Origin: Marinobacter sp. S0848L
GTDB taxonomy: Bacteria > Pseudomonadota > Gammaproteobacteria > Pseudomonadales > Oleiphilaceae
Reading direction: 5' to 3'
NCBI RefSeq assembly: GCF_023016065.1
Contig: NZ_JALKAQ010000007.1
Location: 62,001-126,000 of the forward strand
Length of the DNA: 64,000 bases
The notes under the pieces were generated by a model. It searched no databases, was not told the origin of the DNA, and saw only the letters and a program-made list of their open reading frames with translations. A program made the translations under genes and the position numbers. Below, piece after piece: positions 39,396 through 49,789 of the stretch; the first letter of the stretch is position 1, and every line of letters begins with the position of its first letter.

Positions 39396-41668
39396 GCCGT
39401 ACCCGCAACCATGACCAGCAAATGACCATGGACTTGGGCGATGACACAACCGCCGAGCCGATAAAAGCATCTGTGGATAACTCTCGGCTATTAGCCCATG
39501 TGGATAACATTGATGCCTTGTTGGAACACTGGCAGCAAGCGGAATGGATTCGACCGCTGGATCTGGGCTTTGCCCGCCTGCTTCGGGATTTGTCCGACGA
39601 GCAGGGTGAAGCGCTGCACCCTCTGGTGTTTCTATTGGCTGCGTTAATTTCCCACCAGGTGGGCCGCGGCCACGTCTGTATTGATCTGGCCACGCTTCTC
39701 GCGGATGCCGATGCCACTTTGTCACTGCCGCCGGAGGAACCTGCAGCCGAGCGAACGCCGCCTGTGGATAACGTGAACCCGGCCGTGCCGCCGGAATGGC
39801 ACCACCTGAAACCGGCGGACCTGCTGGCCCGAATCACGCTGTCCGATTGCCTGTCTGCCTTATCCGAATCTTTTGCTGTCAGTGATGGCAGCCGGATCTC
39901 GCCGCTGATTCTGACCGATGGCCGGCTTTATCTGCGTCGGCTGTGGCGTTACGAGCAGCGCATTGCAGAAGGAATCTTGCAACGGTTGGCGTTGCCATCT
40001 CCGGTGGCGGACCCCGATTCGCCATCGGCTCGCACCCTGTCGCAGGCATTAAACACGTTGTTCAAACCCAGCGAAGACATCGATTATCAAAAACTGGCGT
40101 GTGCCTTGGCAGCCCTCAGCCGCTTCTCGGTGATCACAGGCGGCCCGGGTACCGGTAAAACCACCACCGTAGTGAAGCTGCTGGCGGCACTGCAGGCAAT
40201 CGCAGGTGAATCCCCGGAGCGGGCAGGGCGTAAGTACCGCATTCGCCTTGCAGCACCAACCGGTAAAGCCGCCGCACGCCTGAACGAATCCATTGCCGGC
40301 GCGGTGAGCAAATTACCCTTAACGGAATTGCCCGGCGGCATCCAGCAGGATGATATCCCCACCAAAGTAACAACCTTGCACCGCCTGTTGGGCAGCCGGC
40401 CGAACTCCCGAAAGTTTCGCCACCACCAGGACAACCCGCTAATGGTGGATATTCTGGTGATCGATGAAGCGTCCATGGTGGATGTTGATCTCATGGCTTC
40501 GGTATTCGATGCTTTGCCCGCTCAGACCCAGCTGATTCTGTTGGGAGACAAAGACCAACTTGCCTCGGTGGACGCAGGCGCTGTGCTGGGCGAGTTGTGC
40601 CAGCGTGCTTACGAAGGCCATTACACCTCTGAAACTTCAGACTGGCTGGCCTCGATTGCCGGTACTCCCGTGCCGGAGTCGTTGATCGACACGAACGGCC
40701 ACGCTCTGGACCAAGCGGTAGCAATGCTGCGCAAGAGTTACCGTTTCGAGGAAGGCAGCGGCATTCGTGCGTTATCCGAGGCGGTTAACAACAGTGCTGT
40801 GGATAACTCGGTGCGCCAGAAGATGCGCGACGCCAAATTCGACGACGTGATCTGGCTGAATGGCTACAAGCCAAGGCCGGACCTCGACACGACCCTGCAA
40901 CAAATCTGTCAGCACGCGGTCACCGGTACACCGGAAGCGTTCCGCCATCAAGGGCAGGGCAGGGTTGTGGATAAAACAGAGTTGGCGGCCCCGGTCGGTT
41001 ATCATCATTACCTAACGATGATGAATGACCACCAACTCACCGCCGACAGCTCTCGCGCCGATTGGGACGCTCTGGCATCACAGGTGCTGAACGCCTTCAA
41101 CGATTTCCAAATTCTGTGCGCGCTGCGCCGAGGGCCCTGGGGTGTGGAAGGTTTGAATGAACGGGTGGAAGAGCATTTGCGTGCGAACCATCTGATCAAG
41201 GAACAACACCCGTGGTACCACGGCCGGCCGGTACTGATCACCGGTAACGACTACAATCTCGGCCTGATGAACGGTGACATCGGCATTACCTTCCGGGTGA
41301 CGTGGGATAGAGATGCCAACGGCACGCCCATAGAAAGCCGGTTAGTGGCGTTCCCGAGCGGCGATGGTACGCAAGGGATCCGCTGGATTGCTCCCAGCCG
41401 ATTGCAGCAGTTGGAAACGGTGTACGCCATGACTGTGCATAAGTCTCAGGGTTCGGAGTTTATCCACACCTGTCTGGTGTTACCGGACCGGCTCAGCCCG
41501 GTGATGACCAAAGAACTGGTGTATACCGGGATCACCCGAGCCCGGCACTGGTTCAGTCTGATCACCGGCGATGCTCAGGTGCTCAGTGAAGCAGTGAATC
41601 AGCGGGTGGTTCGCGCGTCAGGGTTGGCGCTTCGGCTTGTGGATAACGGGGCTCCGAGACGCCGGTAA
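39392..41668 (+). CDS. recD: Exodeoxyribonuclease V alpha subunit RecD
   Basis: The 5'-3' helicase of RecBCD. Walker A GGPGTGKTTTVVKLL is near residue 250, LVIDEASMVDVDL near residue 350, and the C-terminal TVHKSQGSEF and YTGITRARHW motifs are intact. At 758 residues it is about 150 longer than the Escherichia coli protein, with the extra length in the N-terminal region and between motifs. In-frame Val-Asp-Asn/Lys codons (GTG GAT AAC/AAA) recur in poorly conserved places and create a series of perfect TTATCCACA boxes. Confidence 0.95.
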   Translation: MSRTRNHDQQMTMDLGDDTTAEPIKASVDNSRLLAHVDNIDALLEHWQQAEWIRPLDLGFARLLRDLSDEQGEALHPLVFLLAALISHQVGRGHVCIDLATLLADADATLSLPPEEPAAERTPPVDNVNPAVPPEWHHLKPADLLARITLSDCLSALSESFAVSDGSRISPLILTDGRLYLRRLWRYEQRIAEGILQRLALPSPVADPDSPSARTLSQALNTLFKPSEDIDYQKLACALAALSRFSVITGGPGTGKTTTVVKLLAALQAIAGESPERAGRKYRIRLAAPTGKAAARLNESIAGAVSKLPLTELPGGIQQDDIPTKVTTLHRLLGSRPNSRKFRHHQDNPLMVDILVIDEASMVDVDLMASVFDALPAQTQLILLGDKDQLASVDAGAVLGELCQRAYEGHYTSETSDWLASIAGTPVPESLIDTNGHALDQAVAMLRKSYRFEEGSGIRALSEAVNNSAVDNSVRQKMRDAKFDDVIWLNGYKPRPDLDTTLQQICQHAVTGTPEAFRHQGQGRVVDKTELAAPVGYHHYLTMMNDHQLTADSSRADWDALASQVLNAFNDFQILCALRRGPWGVEGLNERVEEHLRANHLIKEQHPWYHGRPVLITGNDYNLGLMNGDIGITFRVTWDRDANGTPIESRLVAFPSGDGTQGIRWIAPSRLQQLETVYAMTVHKSQGSEFIHTCLVLPDRLSPVMTKELVYTGITRARHWFSLITGDAQVLSEAVNQRVVRASGLALRLVDNGAPRRR

Positions 41669-41766
41669 GCAGGAACCCCGGCCAAAACACGCTCCTTCGG
41701 CACATCCATGTGGCGCTTGAGCTCCGCCATCCATGGCTCCGCACAGTTTTGGCCGGGGTTCCTGCT
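41668..41766. repeat. Inverted-repeat hairpin, element D
   Basis: A perfect 21-base stem (41668-41688 with 41746-41766) encloses a 57-base centre that can itself fold through CACAT/ATGTG. It fills exactly the space between the convergent recD and ABC-exporter stop codons: the left arm begins with the last A of recD's TAA and the right arm ends on a base of the exporter's TGA. The stem closes with CCAAAAC/GTTTTGG, like elements A and B. It may double as a bidirectional terminator. Confidence 0.75.
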
Positions 41767-43574
41767 CACTGGCTTGTCTGGGCGTTATCGTCAGTTCGGT
41801 GTTGCTGCTCCCAAAGATTAGCGTAGTAGCCCCCCTGCGCTAACAACTCGTTATGGCTGCCGCTCTCGACAATTTGGCCGCTATCCATCACGAGAATGGT
41901 GTTGGCGTCCCGCACCGTTGAAAGCCTATGAGCAATCACCAGGGTTGTGCGTTGCTGGCTGACTTCTTTCAAGGCACTCAAGATGGCCTGCTCAGACAGC
42001 GAATCCAGTGACGACGTGGCTTCATCCAGAATCAGGATGGGCGGGTTTTTCAAAATGACCCGGGCGATGGCCACTCGCTGTTTTTCCCCACCGGACAGCT
42101 TCAGACCCCGCTCGCCCACCTTGGTGTTATAGCCTTCCGGCAAGCTGTGGATAAAGTTATCCAGATGGGCCATGCGCGCAGCCCGGTGCACTTCTTCTTC
42201 GGTTGCGTCCGGTCGGACATAGGCCAGGTTCCGGTACAGAGTATCGTTGAACAACACCGTGTCCTGGGGCACCACGCCAATGGCGGACCGCAGGCTGTCC
42301 TGCGTTACCTTGCGGATATCCTGACCATCGATGCTGATGCGGCCTTTATCCACATCGTAAAAGCGGAATAACAAACGGGCGAGGGTAGACTTCCCTGCGC
42401 CACTGGCGCCCACCACGGCCACGGTATGGCCAGCGGGAATGGAGAAGTTTACATCCTGAAGGATAGGGCGGTCCGGCCGGTAGGCAAAGTGAATCTGCTC
42501 AAACCGCACTTCCGAGTTATCCACAACCAGATCCGTGGCATCGGGTGCATCCTGGATCGCAGGTTTATCCCCAAGCAGTTTGAATAAGCGCTCAACATTC
42601 ACCAGCGCCTGGCGAATTTCCCGATACACGAATCCGAGAGCATTCAGAGGTATAAACAGTTGCAACAGATAGGCGTTTACCATGGTGAAATCGCCCAGGG
42701 TAATCTCGCCGCTGGCCACTTCCCGCACCGCCATGGTCATGATGACAATCAGTGCGACACCGATGATTAACGCTTGCCCGGTATTCAGCGCCGCTAACGA
42801 CAACCGGTTTTTCAGGCGCGCTTGCTCCCAGTTATCCAGGTCGTGGTCGTAAAGCTCAGCCTCATAGCGTTCATTGTTGAAGTATTTGACCGTCTCGTAG
42901 TTCAGCAAGCTGTCGATGGCCCGTGAGTTGGATTCGTTGTCCCGGGCGTTGGCTTCGCGCACAAAGCGGGTGCGCCATTCGGTAATCTTGATGGAATACA
43001 CCACGTACACCACCACGGCGATCACTATGGCGAATACATAGCTGACGTTAAACACCACTAAGAGGATGCCCGCCACCATCAGGATTTCCAGCAAGGTGGG
43101 GACAATGTTGAATAGGGTGAAACGGAGCAAAAAACTGATGCCGTTGGTGCCGCGCTCAATGTCCCGCGCCAGCCCGCCGGTTCTGCGATCGAGGTGAAAC
43201 CCCAGCTCGCGCTGGTGCAGGTGTTCGAACACCCGCAACGATACCCGCCGCATGGCTCGTTCGGCCACCCGTGCGAACACCGCATCGCGTAATTCGCTGA
43301 ACAACGTACTGCTGAAACGCAGGCCCCCGTATGCGAAGACCAAAAGCACCGGTATCCACAGCAGCATATCTGCCGTTTGGGTCTGGTCCAGATAATCCAC
43401 AATGTATTTCAGCGCCACCGGCGTGGCGACCGTGGCCAGTTTGGCCAATATCAACAGACACAGGGCAAGTACCACCCGGCCCTTATACTCGGCCAGATAA
43501 GGCCAGAGCCCGGCGATGAGCTTCCAATCGGGTTTGTGGTCGGCAGGGTAATCGTTATCGGCGTAAGCGCGCAC
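41766..43574 (-). CDS. ABC exporter, Atm1/ABCB7-like half transporter
   Basis: A 602-residue half transporter with an N-terminal six-helix membrane domain (to about residue 330) and a C-terminal ATPase. The ATPase has Walker A VGASGAGKSTLARL, signature LSGGEKQRVAIARV and Walker B ILILDEATSSLD. The membrane-domain sequence, with DRRTGGLARDIERGTNGISFLLRF, is typical of Atm1-type exporters, which move glutathione-conjugated sulphur or metal compounds. It starts at GTG 43574 behind AAGGA. Upstream and inside the gene is a near-identical 21-base sequence (43611-43631 and 42144-42164) containing a DnaA box. Confidence 0.9.
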   Translation of the reverse strand: MRAYADNDYPADHKPDWKLIAGLWPYLAEYKGRVVLALCLLILAKLATVATPVALKYIVDYLDQTQTADMLLWIPVLLVFAYGGLRFSSTLFSELRDAVFARVAERAMRRVSLRVFEHLHQRELGFHLDRRTGGLARDIERGTNGISFLLRFTLFNIVPTLLEILMVAGILLVVFNVSYVFAIVIAVVVYVVYSIKITEWRTRFVREANARDNESNSRAIDSLLNYETVKYFNNERYEAELYDHDLDNWEQARLKNRLSLAALNTGQALIIGVALIVIMTMAVREVASGEITLGDFTMVNAYLLQLFIPLNALGFVYREIRQALVNVERLFKLLGDKPAIQDAPDATDLVVDNSEVRFEQIHFAYRPDRPILQDVNFSIPAGHTVAVVGASGAGKSTLARLLFRFYDVDKGRISIDGQDIRKVTQDSLRSAIGVVPQDTVLFNDTLYRNLAYVRPDATEEEVHRAARMAHLDNFIHSLPEGYNTKVGERGLKLSGGEKQRVAIARVILKNPPILILDEATSSLDSLSEQAILSALKEVSQQRTTLVIAHRLSTVRDANTILVMDSGQIVESGSHNELLAQGGYYANLWEQQHRTDDNAQTSQ

Positions 43575-43758
43575 AGGACATCCTTAGTTCAAAGCGAAAC
43601 CGGCCATCAGGCTGTGGATAAAGTTATTCAGTATCCGCCAGAGTGTACTGCAGAACGTAAATACATGCCTGCCGCCTCGATGGTCAGTTTGTGTACTAGC
43701 CACGTACTTCCTACACTGAAGTTAGACATTCATCACTCTGAAGCAGGGGGATACACAC

Positions 43759-45036
43759 GTGAGTAACCAGGAACTGCAAAAACTCAAAGAGCGGTACGTG
43801 GCCGCAGGAGCCGCTAGCCCCAATGAACAGTTTGCCGATCATGCGTTGAACGCCGAATTGTGGGACGCCGATGGCAAACGGATGATTGATTTCGCCGGGG
43901 GCATCGGGGTTCTCAACATCGGTCACCGTCATCCGAAAGTGGTGGATGCAGTTAAAGCACAACTCGACAAACTGATGCACACCTGCCAGACCGTTATGCC
44001 CTATGAGGGCTATGTGAAGGTCGCTCAAAAGCTCAGCGACGTCACTCCGGTTCGCGGCCACGCTAAGGTGATGCTGGCCAACTCCGGGGCTGAGGCCTTG
44101 GAGAACGCGGTAAAGATTGCCCGGGCCGCCACAGGCAAGCCCAACGTCATCTGTTTCGACGGCGGGTATCACGGCCGCACCTTCTTCACCATGGCCATGA
44201 ACGGCAAAGCTGCTCCCTACCAAACCTCATTCGGCCCTATGCCCGGTCTGGTCTATCGGGCGCCGTATCCTGTGCCTTATCACGGTGTATCCGAGGAAGA
44301 CGCTCTACGTGGCCTGATGATGACGGTCAAAACCGATTCACCGGCGCAGGATACGGCTGCGATTGTTCTGGAACCGGTGTTAGGGGAGGGCGGTTTCTAC
44401 GCGGCCCCGGCAAGCTTTCTGAAAGCCTTGCGGCAATTCTGCGACGACAACGACATTCTGTTGATTGTCGATGAAGTCCAAAGTGGCTTTGGCCGCACCG
44501 GTAAACTGTTTGCCATTGAGCACAGCGGTGTTGAGCCGGACATCATGACCATGGCCAAATCCATGGCGGATGGTATGCCGATTTCCGCGGTGGTTGGCAC
44601 CGATAAAGTGATGGATGCCTCCGGGCCCAACTCGTTGGGCGGCACTTACACCGGCAGTCCTACGGCGTGTGCAGCGGCGCTGGCGGTGTTCGATGTCATT
44701 GAGGAAGAAGACATTCTGGGTAAAAGCCAGCGCTTGGGCGAAACCTTAAGGCAGCGGTTCGAGCAATGGCAAAGCCGGTTTGCCCACGTCGATAATGTTC
44801 GAAACCTCGGGCCTATGGCAGCCTTTGAACTGGTCGAAAGCAAAGATTCCCGTAAGCCGCTGCCAGAGCTGGCCGCATCAATAACCAAGAAAGCCAAAGA
44901 GAAAGGACTGATTTTGCTTAGCTGCGGTATGTTTGGTAACACCTTGCGCTTTTTAATGCCTGTTACCATCGAAGACGATGTGCTGGAAGAAGGCCTGAAT
45001 ATCGTCGAGGAATGTCTTAAAGATACCGGTGCCTGA
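43759..45036 (+). CDS. gabT: 4-aminobutyrate transaminase-like class III aminotransferase
   Basis: A 425-residue PLP enzyme of the GabT group that moves the amino group of 4-aminobutyrate (or 5-aminovalerate) to 2-oxoglutarate. The cofactor site shows VDEVQSGFGRTGK near residue 238 and the PLP lysine in MTMAKSMADGMPISAV near residue 267. NSGAEALENAVKIAR near residue 109 is also typical. It starts at GTG 43759 behind AGGGGG. A terminator follows. No succinate-semialdehyde dehydrogenase gene lies beside it, so substrate preference is not fixed by context. Confidence 0.88.
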   Translation: MSNQELQKLKERYVAAGAASPNEQFADHALNAELWDADGKRMIDFAGGIGVLNIGHRHPKVVDAVKAQLDKLMHTCQTVMPYEGYVKVAQKLSDVTPVRGHAKVMLANSGAEALENAVKIARAATGKPNVICFDGGYHGRTFFTMAMNGKAAPYQTSFGPMPGLVYRAPYPVPYHGVSEEDALRGLMMTVKTDSPAQDTAAIVLEPVLGEGGFYAAPASFLKALRQFCDDNDILLIVDEVQSGFGRTGKLFAIEHSGVEPDIMTMAKSMADGMPISAVVGTDKVMDASGPNSLGGTYTGSPTACAAALAVFDVIEEEDILGKSQRLGETLRQRFEQWQSRFAHVDNVRNLGPMAAFELVESKDSRKPLPELAASITKKAKEKGLILLSCGMFGNTLRFLMPVTIEDDVLEEGLNIVEECLKDTGA

Positions 45037-45057
45037 GGCACATAAGGCGCTTCATCC

Positions 45058-45088
45058 GGCCGGGCACTGACCCGGCCTTTTTGTTTTT
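45058..45088 (+). terminator. Rho-independent terminator after gabT
   Basis: GGCCGGG (45058-45064), loop CACTGA, CCCGGCC (45071-45077), then a TTTTTGTTTTT tract. Confidence 0.85.
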
Positions 45089-45207
45089 GATCCCAAATGG
45101 GTGACCCGAAGGGGCGGTTACCCTGGACTTTCAATTCATCGTATACTGCCAAAGCCCTATTCGGCTTACGCACTTTTTACCCTTTTTTGATCTATCAGGC
45201 GGTAACC

Positions 45208-45969
45208 ATGACCTCCCAGAATTCCCGGACCATCCCCGAGCATCAACCACGCCCGTGGATTGATCTTCTGGTCAGTATTGTCATTCCTTCAGTGATTCTT
45301 ATGAAGCTCAGTGGCGATGAACACCTGGGCAGCGTCAATGCACTGATCATTGGTTTGGCATTTCCTCTTGGCTGGGGTTTGTTTGAACTGATCCGCTATC
45401 GCAAAAAGAACTTCATCGCGCTTTTGGGTCTGATCAGTGTCGCCTTAACCGGCGGTATCGGTCTGCTGGAACTGGATGCCGGTTGGCTGGCCATCAAAGA
45501 AGCGGCCGTTCCTGCGGTGATTGGTTTGGCGGTACTGATCTCGACCCGAACCAAGTACCCATTGGTGAGAACACTGCTGTATAACCCGAACGTTCTGGAT
45601 GTGGATAAAATTCACCAATCCCTCGAAGAACGGGGCTGTGTGGATGAATTCGAAAACCGTTTGTTGAAGGCCAGCTACTTTTTCGCCGGGACCTTTTTAT
45701 TCTCATCCATCATGAACTACGTGCTGGCCAAATGGATTGTGGTGAGCCTGGCCGGAACCCAAGCCTTTAACGAAGAACTGGGGCGTATGACGTTGGTCAG
45801 CTACCCGATGATCGCCATTCCATCCATGGTGATGATGATGCTGATTTTCTGGTACCTCTGGCGCACTATTCGCCGCCTCACCGGGCACACTCTGGAAGAC
45901 GTTATGGCTCCGCACTTGATTGAAAAAGAAAAGGAAAAAGAGCGGAAGAGGGCACAGTCCCCGAAATAA
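45208..45969 (+). CDS. VC0807-like integral membrane protein
   Basis: A 253-residue membrane protein with about six hydrophobic segments, resembling the VC0807 family of unknown function. Landmarks are WGLFELIRYRKKNFIALLGLISVALTGG and, after the fourth segment, the soluble stretch FENRLLKASYFFAGTF. The C-terminal tail is highly charged (EKEKEKERKRAQ). The start is ATG 45208 behind AGGCGG; the in-frame extension to 45097 is not family-like. It sits convergent with gyrB across a shared terminator. Confidence 0.72.
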   Translation: MTSQNSRTIPEHQPRPWIDLLVSIVIPSVILMKLSGDEHLGSVNALIIGLAFPLGWGLFELIRYRKKNFIALLGLISVALTGGIGLLELDAGWLAIKEAAVPAVIGLAVLISTRTKYPLVRTLLYNPNVLDVDKIHQSLEERGCVDEFENRLLKASYFFAGTFLFSSIMNYVLAKWIVVSLAGTQAFNEELGRMTLVSYPMIAIPSMVMMMLIFWYLWRTIRRLTGHTLEDVMAPHLIEKEKEKERKRAQSPK

Positions 45970-45993
45970 CACCGTTCGGTTTTCCCGGGCAAT

Positions 45994-46032
45994 AAAAAAC
46001 GCTGGCTCCTCTCGGACGCCAGCGTTTTTTTT
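45994..46032. terminator. Bidirectional terminator between the membrane gene and gyrB
   Basis: AAAAAACGCTGGC (45994-46006) pairs with GCCAGCG plus a T-tract (46018-46032) around an 11-base loop. There are A and T tracts on both sides, suited to convergent genes. Confidence 0.9.
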
Positions 46033-46052
46033 GTACCGGATGGTCTGAGGAA

Positions 46053-48533
<2,481 letters not shown>

Positions 48534-49679
48534 TTACCCAGTTTTTTCTTCCGTCAATTTTCCATGTTCCACGTGGAACATTCTGTATTCTGGTGCTTGT
48601 CCATCCGTCCACAATACGTCCGGTTCCGGGTGTTCGATGGACGTAATAAACACCTGGCAACGTAATTCCTGAAGCTTCCGGGCCAACATAATCCGATGAC
48701 GGACATCCAGCTCGGCATTAATATCATCCAGTAAAAAGGTGACCTGTTTACCCAGATCACTCAAAACTTTGCCTTGGGCAATCTTCATCAGAATGACCAG
48801 GGTCTTTTGCTGCCCTCTGGAGAACGTTTCTGCCACAGGTCGCCCGCCCAATTTCAGGCGAATATCGGCACGGTTGGGACCATACAGAGTGTGTCCCATG
48901 CGCCGCTCTTGTTCTCTGTGATTCTTCAGTACGTCCACCAACGCCTGACTGCGATCCCAACCGGGGTAAAACTCGAGTTTCAACCCATCGGTCCAGCCGG
49001 CATCCAGCTCTTTGAGCACGTCGTCAAAGGCACTTTTAAACCTGTGGAAAACCGCAGCTCTGGTGTCGCTGAGAGATTCAGCAAGCAGGGAAAACTGATT
49101 ATCCCATACCCTCATCAACGACTCATCGATTCTACCATTTCTGAGCGTTTGATTCCGCTGTGATGTCACTCTCTGACATTGTTGCCACACTGAGGAAAAC
49201 GAAGGTTCCACGTGGAACACTAGCCAATCCAGAAATTGCCGACGCTTACCGGGGCCACCCGCGACGATATCGAACACGCCCGGATCGATGACGGACACAG
49301 GCAACCGTTTCGCCAACGACGACAAGCTACGAACCGCTTCGCCGTTTACCCGCAAAGCGGTTTCTTTCGCGGCGATATCACGAGAGATACCGACACGGTG
49401 TTCTACCAGCTCGGTGCTCGCGCCTTGGTCCGGCGCATCTTCGTCTAGCCCTCTGTCCAATGCGCCGAACACCGTGAGCTTGTTTTGGCCATGGGACACC
49501 ACGGCCTGATGCCGTGAAATTCGAAACGAGCGGCCAAGCCCCAAGTAGCCTATGGCCTCAAGAACGCTGGACTTGCCGCTGCCATTGGCACCATAAAGAA
49601 GATTGAACGAAGGGGAGAACCGAACCGGTTCAGGCGCCAGGTTTCTGAACCACTGAGTCTGGAGTTTCACGAGCGCCAT
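48534..49679 (-). CDS. recF: DNA replication and repair protein RecF
   Basis: An SMC-like ATPase that helps load RecA at gaps. Walker A is YGANGSGKSSVLEAI near residue 35 and the signature motif is FSRGQQKTLVI near residue 305. About 381 residues from ATG 49679; the frame extends upstream to a TTG at 49730, but the sequence before MALVKL is not RecF-like. I see no clear ribosome site before 49679. Two parS-like palindromes lie inside the gene and encode FHVEP and FHVEH. A terminator upstream separates it from the ABC1 gene. Confidence 0.95.
   Translation of the reverse strand: MALVKLQTQWFRNLAPEPVRFSPSFNLLYGANGSGKSSVLEAIGYLGLGRSFRISRHQAVVSHGQNKLTVFGALDRGLDEDAPDQGASTELVEHRVGISRDIAAKETALRVNGEAVRSLSSLAKRLPVSVIDPGVFDIVAGGPGKRRQFLDWLVFHVEPSFSSVWQQCQRVTSQRNQTLRNGRIDESLMRVWDNQFSLLAESLSDTRAAVFHRFKSAFDDVLKELDAGWTDGLKLEFYPGWDRSQALVDVLKNHREQERRMGHTLYGPNRADIRLKLGGRPVAETFSRGQQKTLVILMKIAQGKVLSDLGKQVTFLLDDINAELDVRHRIMLARKLQELRCQVFITSIEHPEPDVLWTDGQAPEYRMFHVEHGKLTEEKTG
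48565..48580. promoter_or_regulatory. parS: parS-like ParB-binding palindrome
   Basis: TGTTCCACGTGGAACA, a perfect 16-base palindrome matching the chromosomal parS sequence known from Pseudomonas and close to the Bacillus consensus. It lies at the 3' end of recF, where it encodes MFHVEH in a poorly conserved tail, so protein constraint does not explain it. It is about 5.2 kb from dnaA's start. Confidence 0.8.
49205..49220. promoter_or_regulatory. parS: Second parS-like palindrome
   Basis: GGTTCCACGTGGAACA, with a 14-base perfect palindrome core (49206-49219) and one end base differing from the site 640 bases away. It encodes the VFHVEP of RecF, which is conserved in the protein family, so part of the match may come from coding constraint. 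Confidence 0.65.
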
Positions 49680-49730
49680 AAAGGAAGGAATCTCAATATC
49701 AGATGGAAATCTAGGGGCCTTAAAACACAA

Positions 49731-49759
49731 AAGGCAATGCTGATGCCCAGCATTGCCTT
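49731..49759 (-). terminator. Hairpin terminator between the ABC1 kinase gene and recF
   Basis: Perfect 12-base arms AAGGCAATGCTG (49731-49742) and CAGCATTGCCTT (49748-49759) with a 5-base loop. On the minus strand they are followed by TTTTGTGTTTT. It should stop transcripts from dnaA-dnaN-ABC1 before recF. Confidence 0.8.
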
Positions 49760-49789
49760 AGTGTACAAGAAGCGATGCGTGTTCGCTCG

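Larger units (their letters stand above)
39155..43621. other. Cluster of perfect DnaA boxes (TTATCCACA)
   Basis: Twelve exact copies of the 9-mer TTATCCACA or its complement begin at 39155, 39472, 39499, 39763, 40798, 40966, 41460, 41638, 42146, 42346, 42517 and 43613. Random expectation for this length on both strands is about 0.03. One TTATGCACA-type site is also present at 41435. The cluster spans the end of recB, recD, a hairpin, the ABC exporter and its upstream region. It may be a DnaA-binding or titration locus like datA, about 10 kb from oriC. Confidence 0.55.

Noticed and set aside
32076..41668. Chi-like octamers around recBCD
   Set aside because: The Chi sequence of this genus is not known to me and GCTGGTGG occurrences here cannot be told from codon-driven background.
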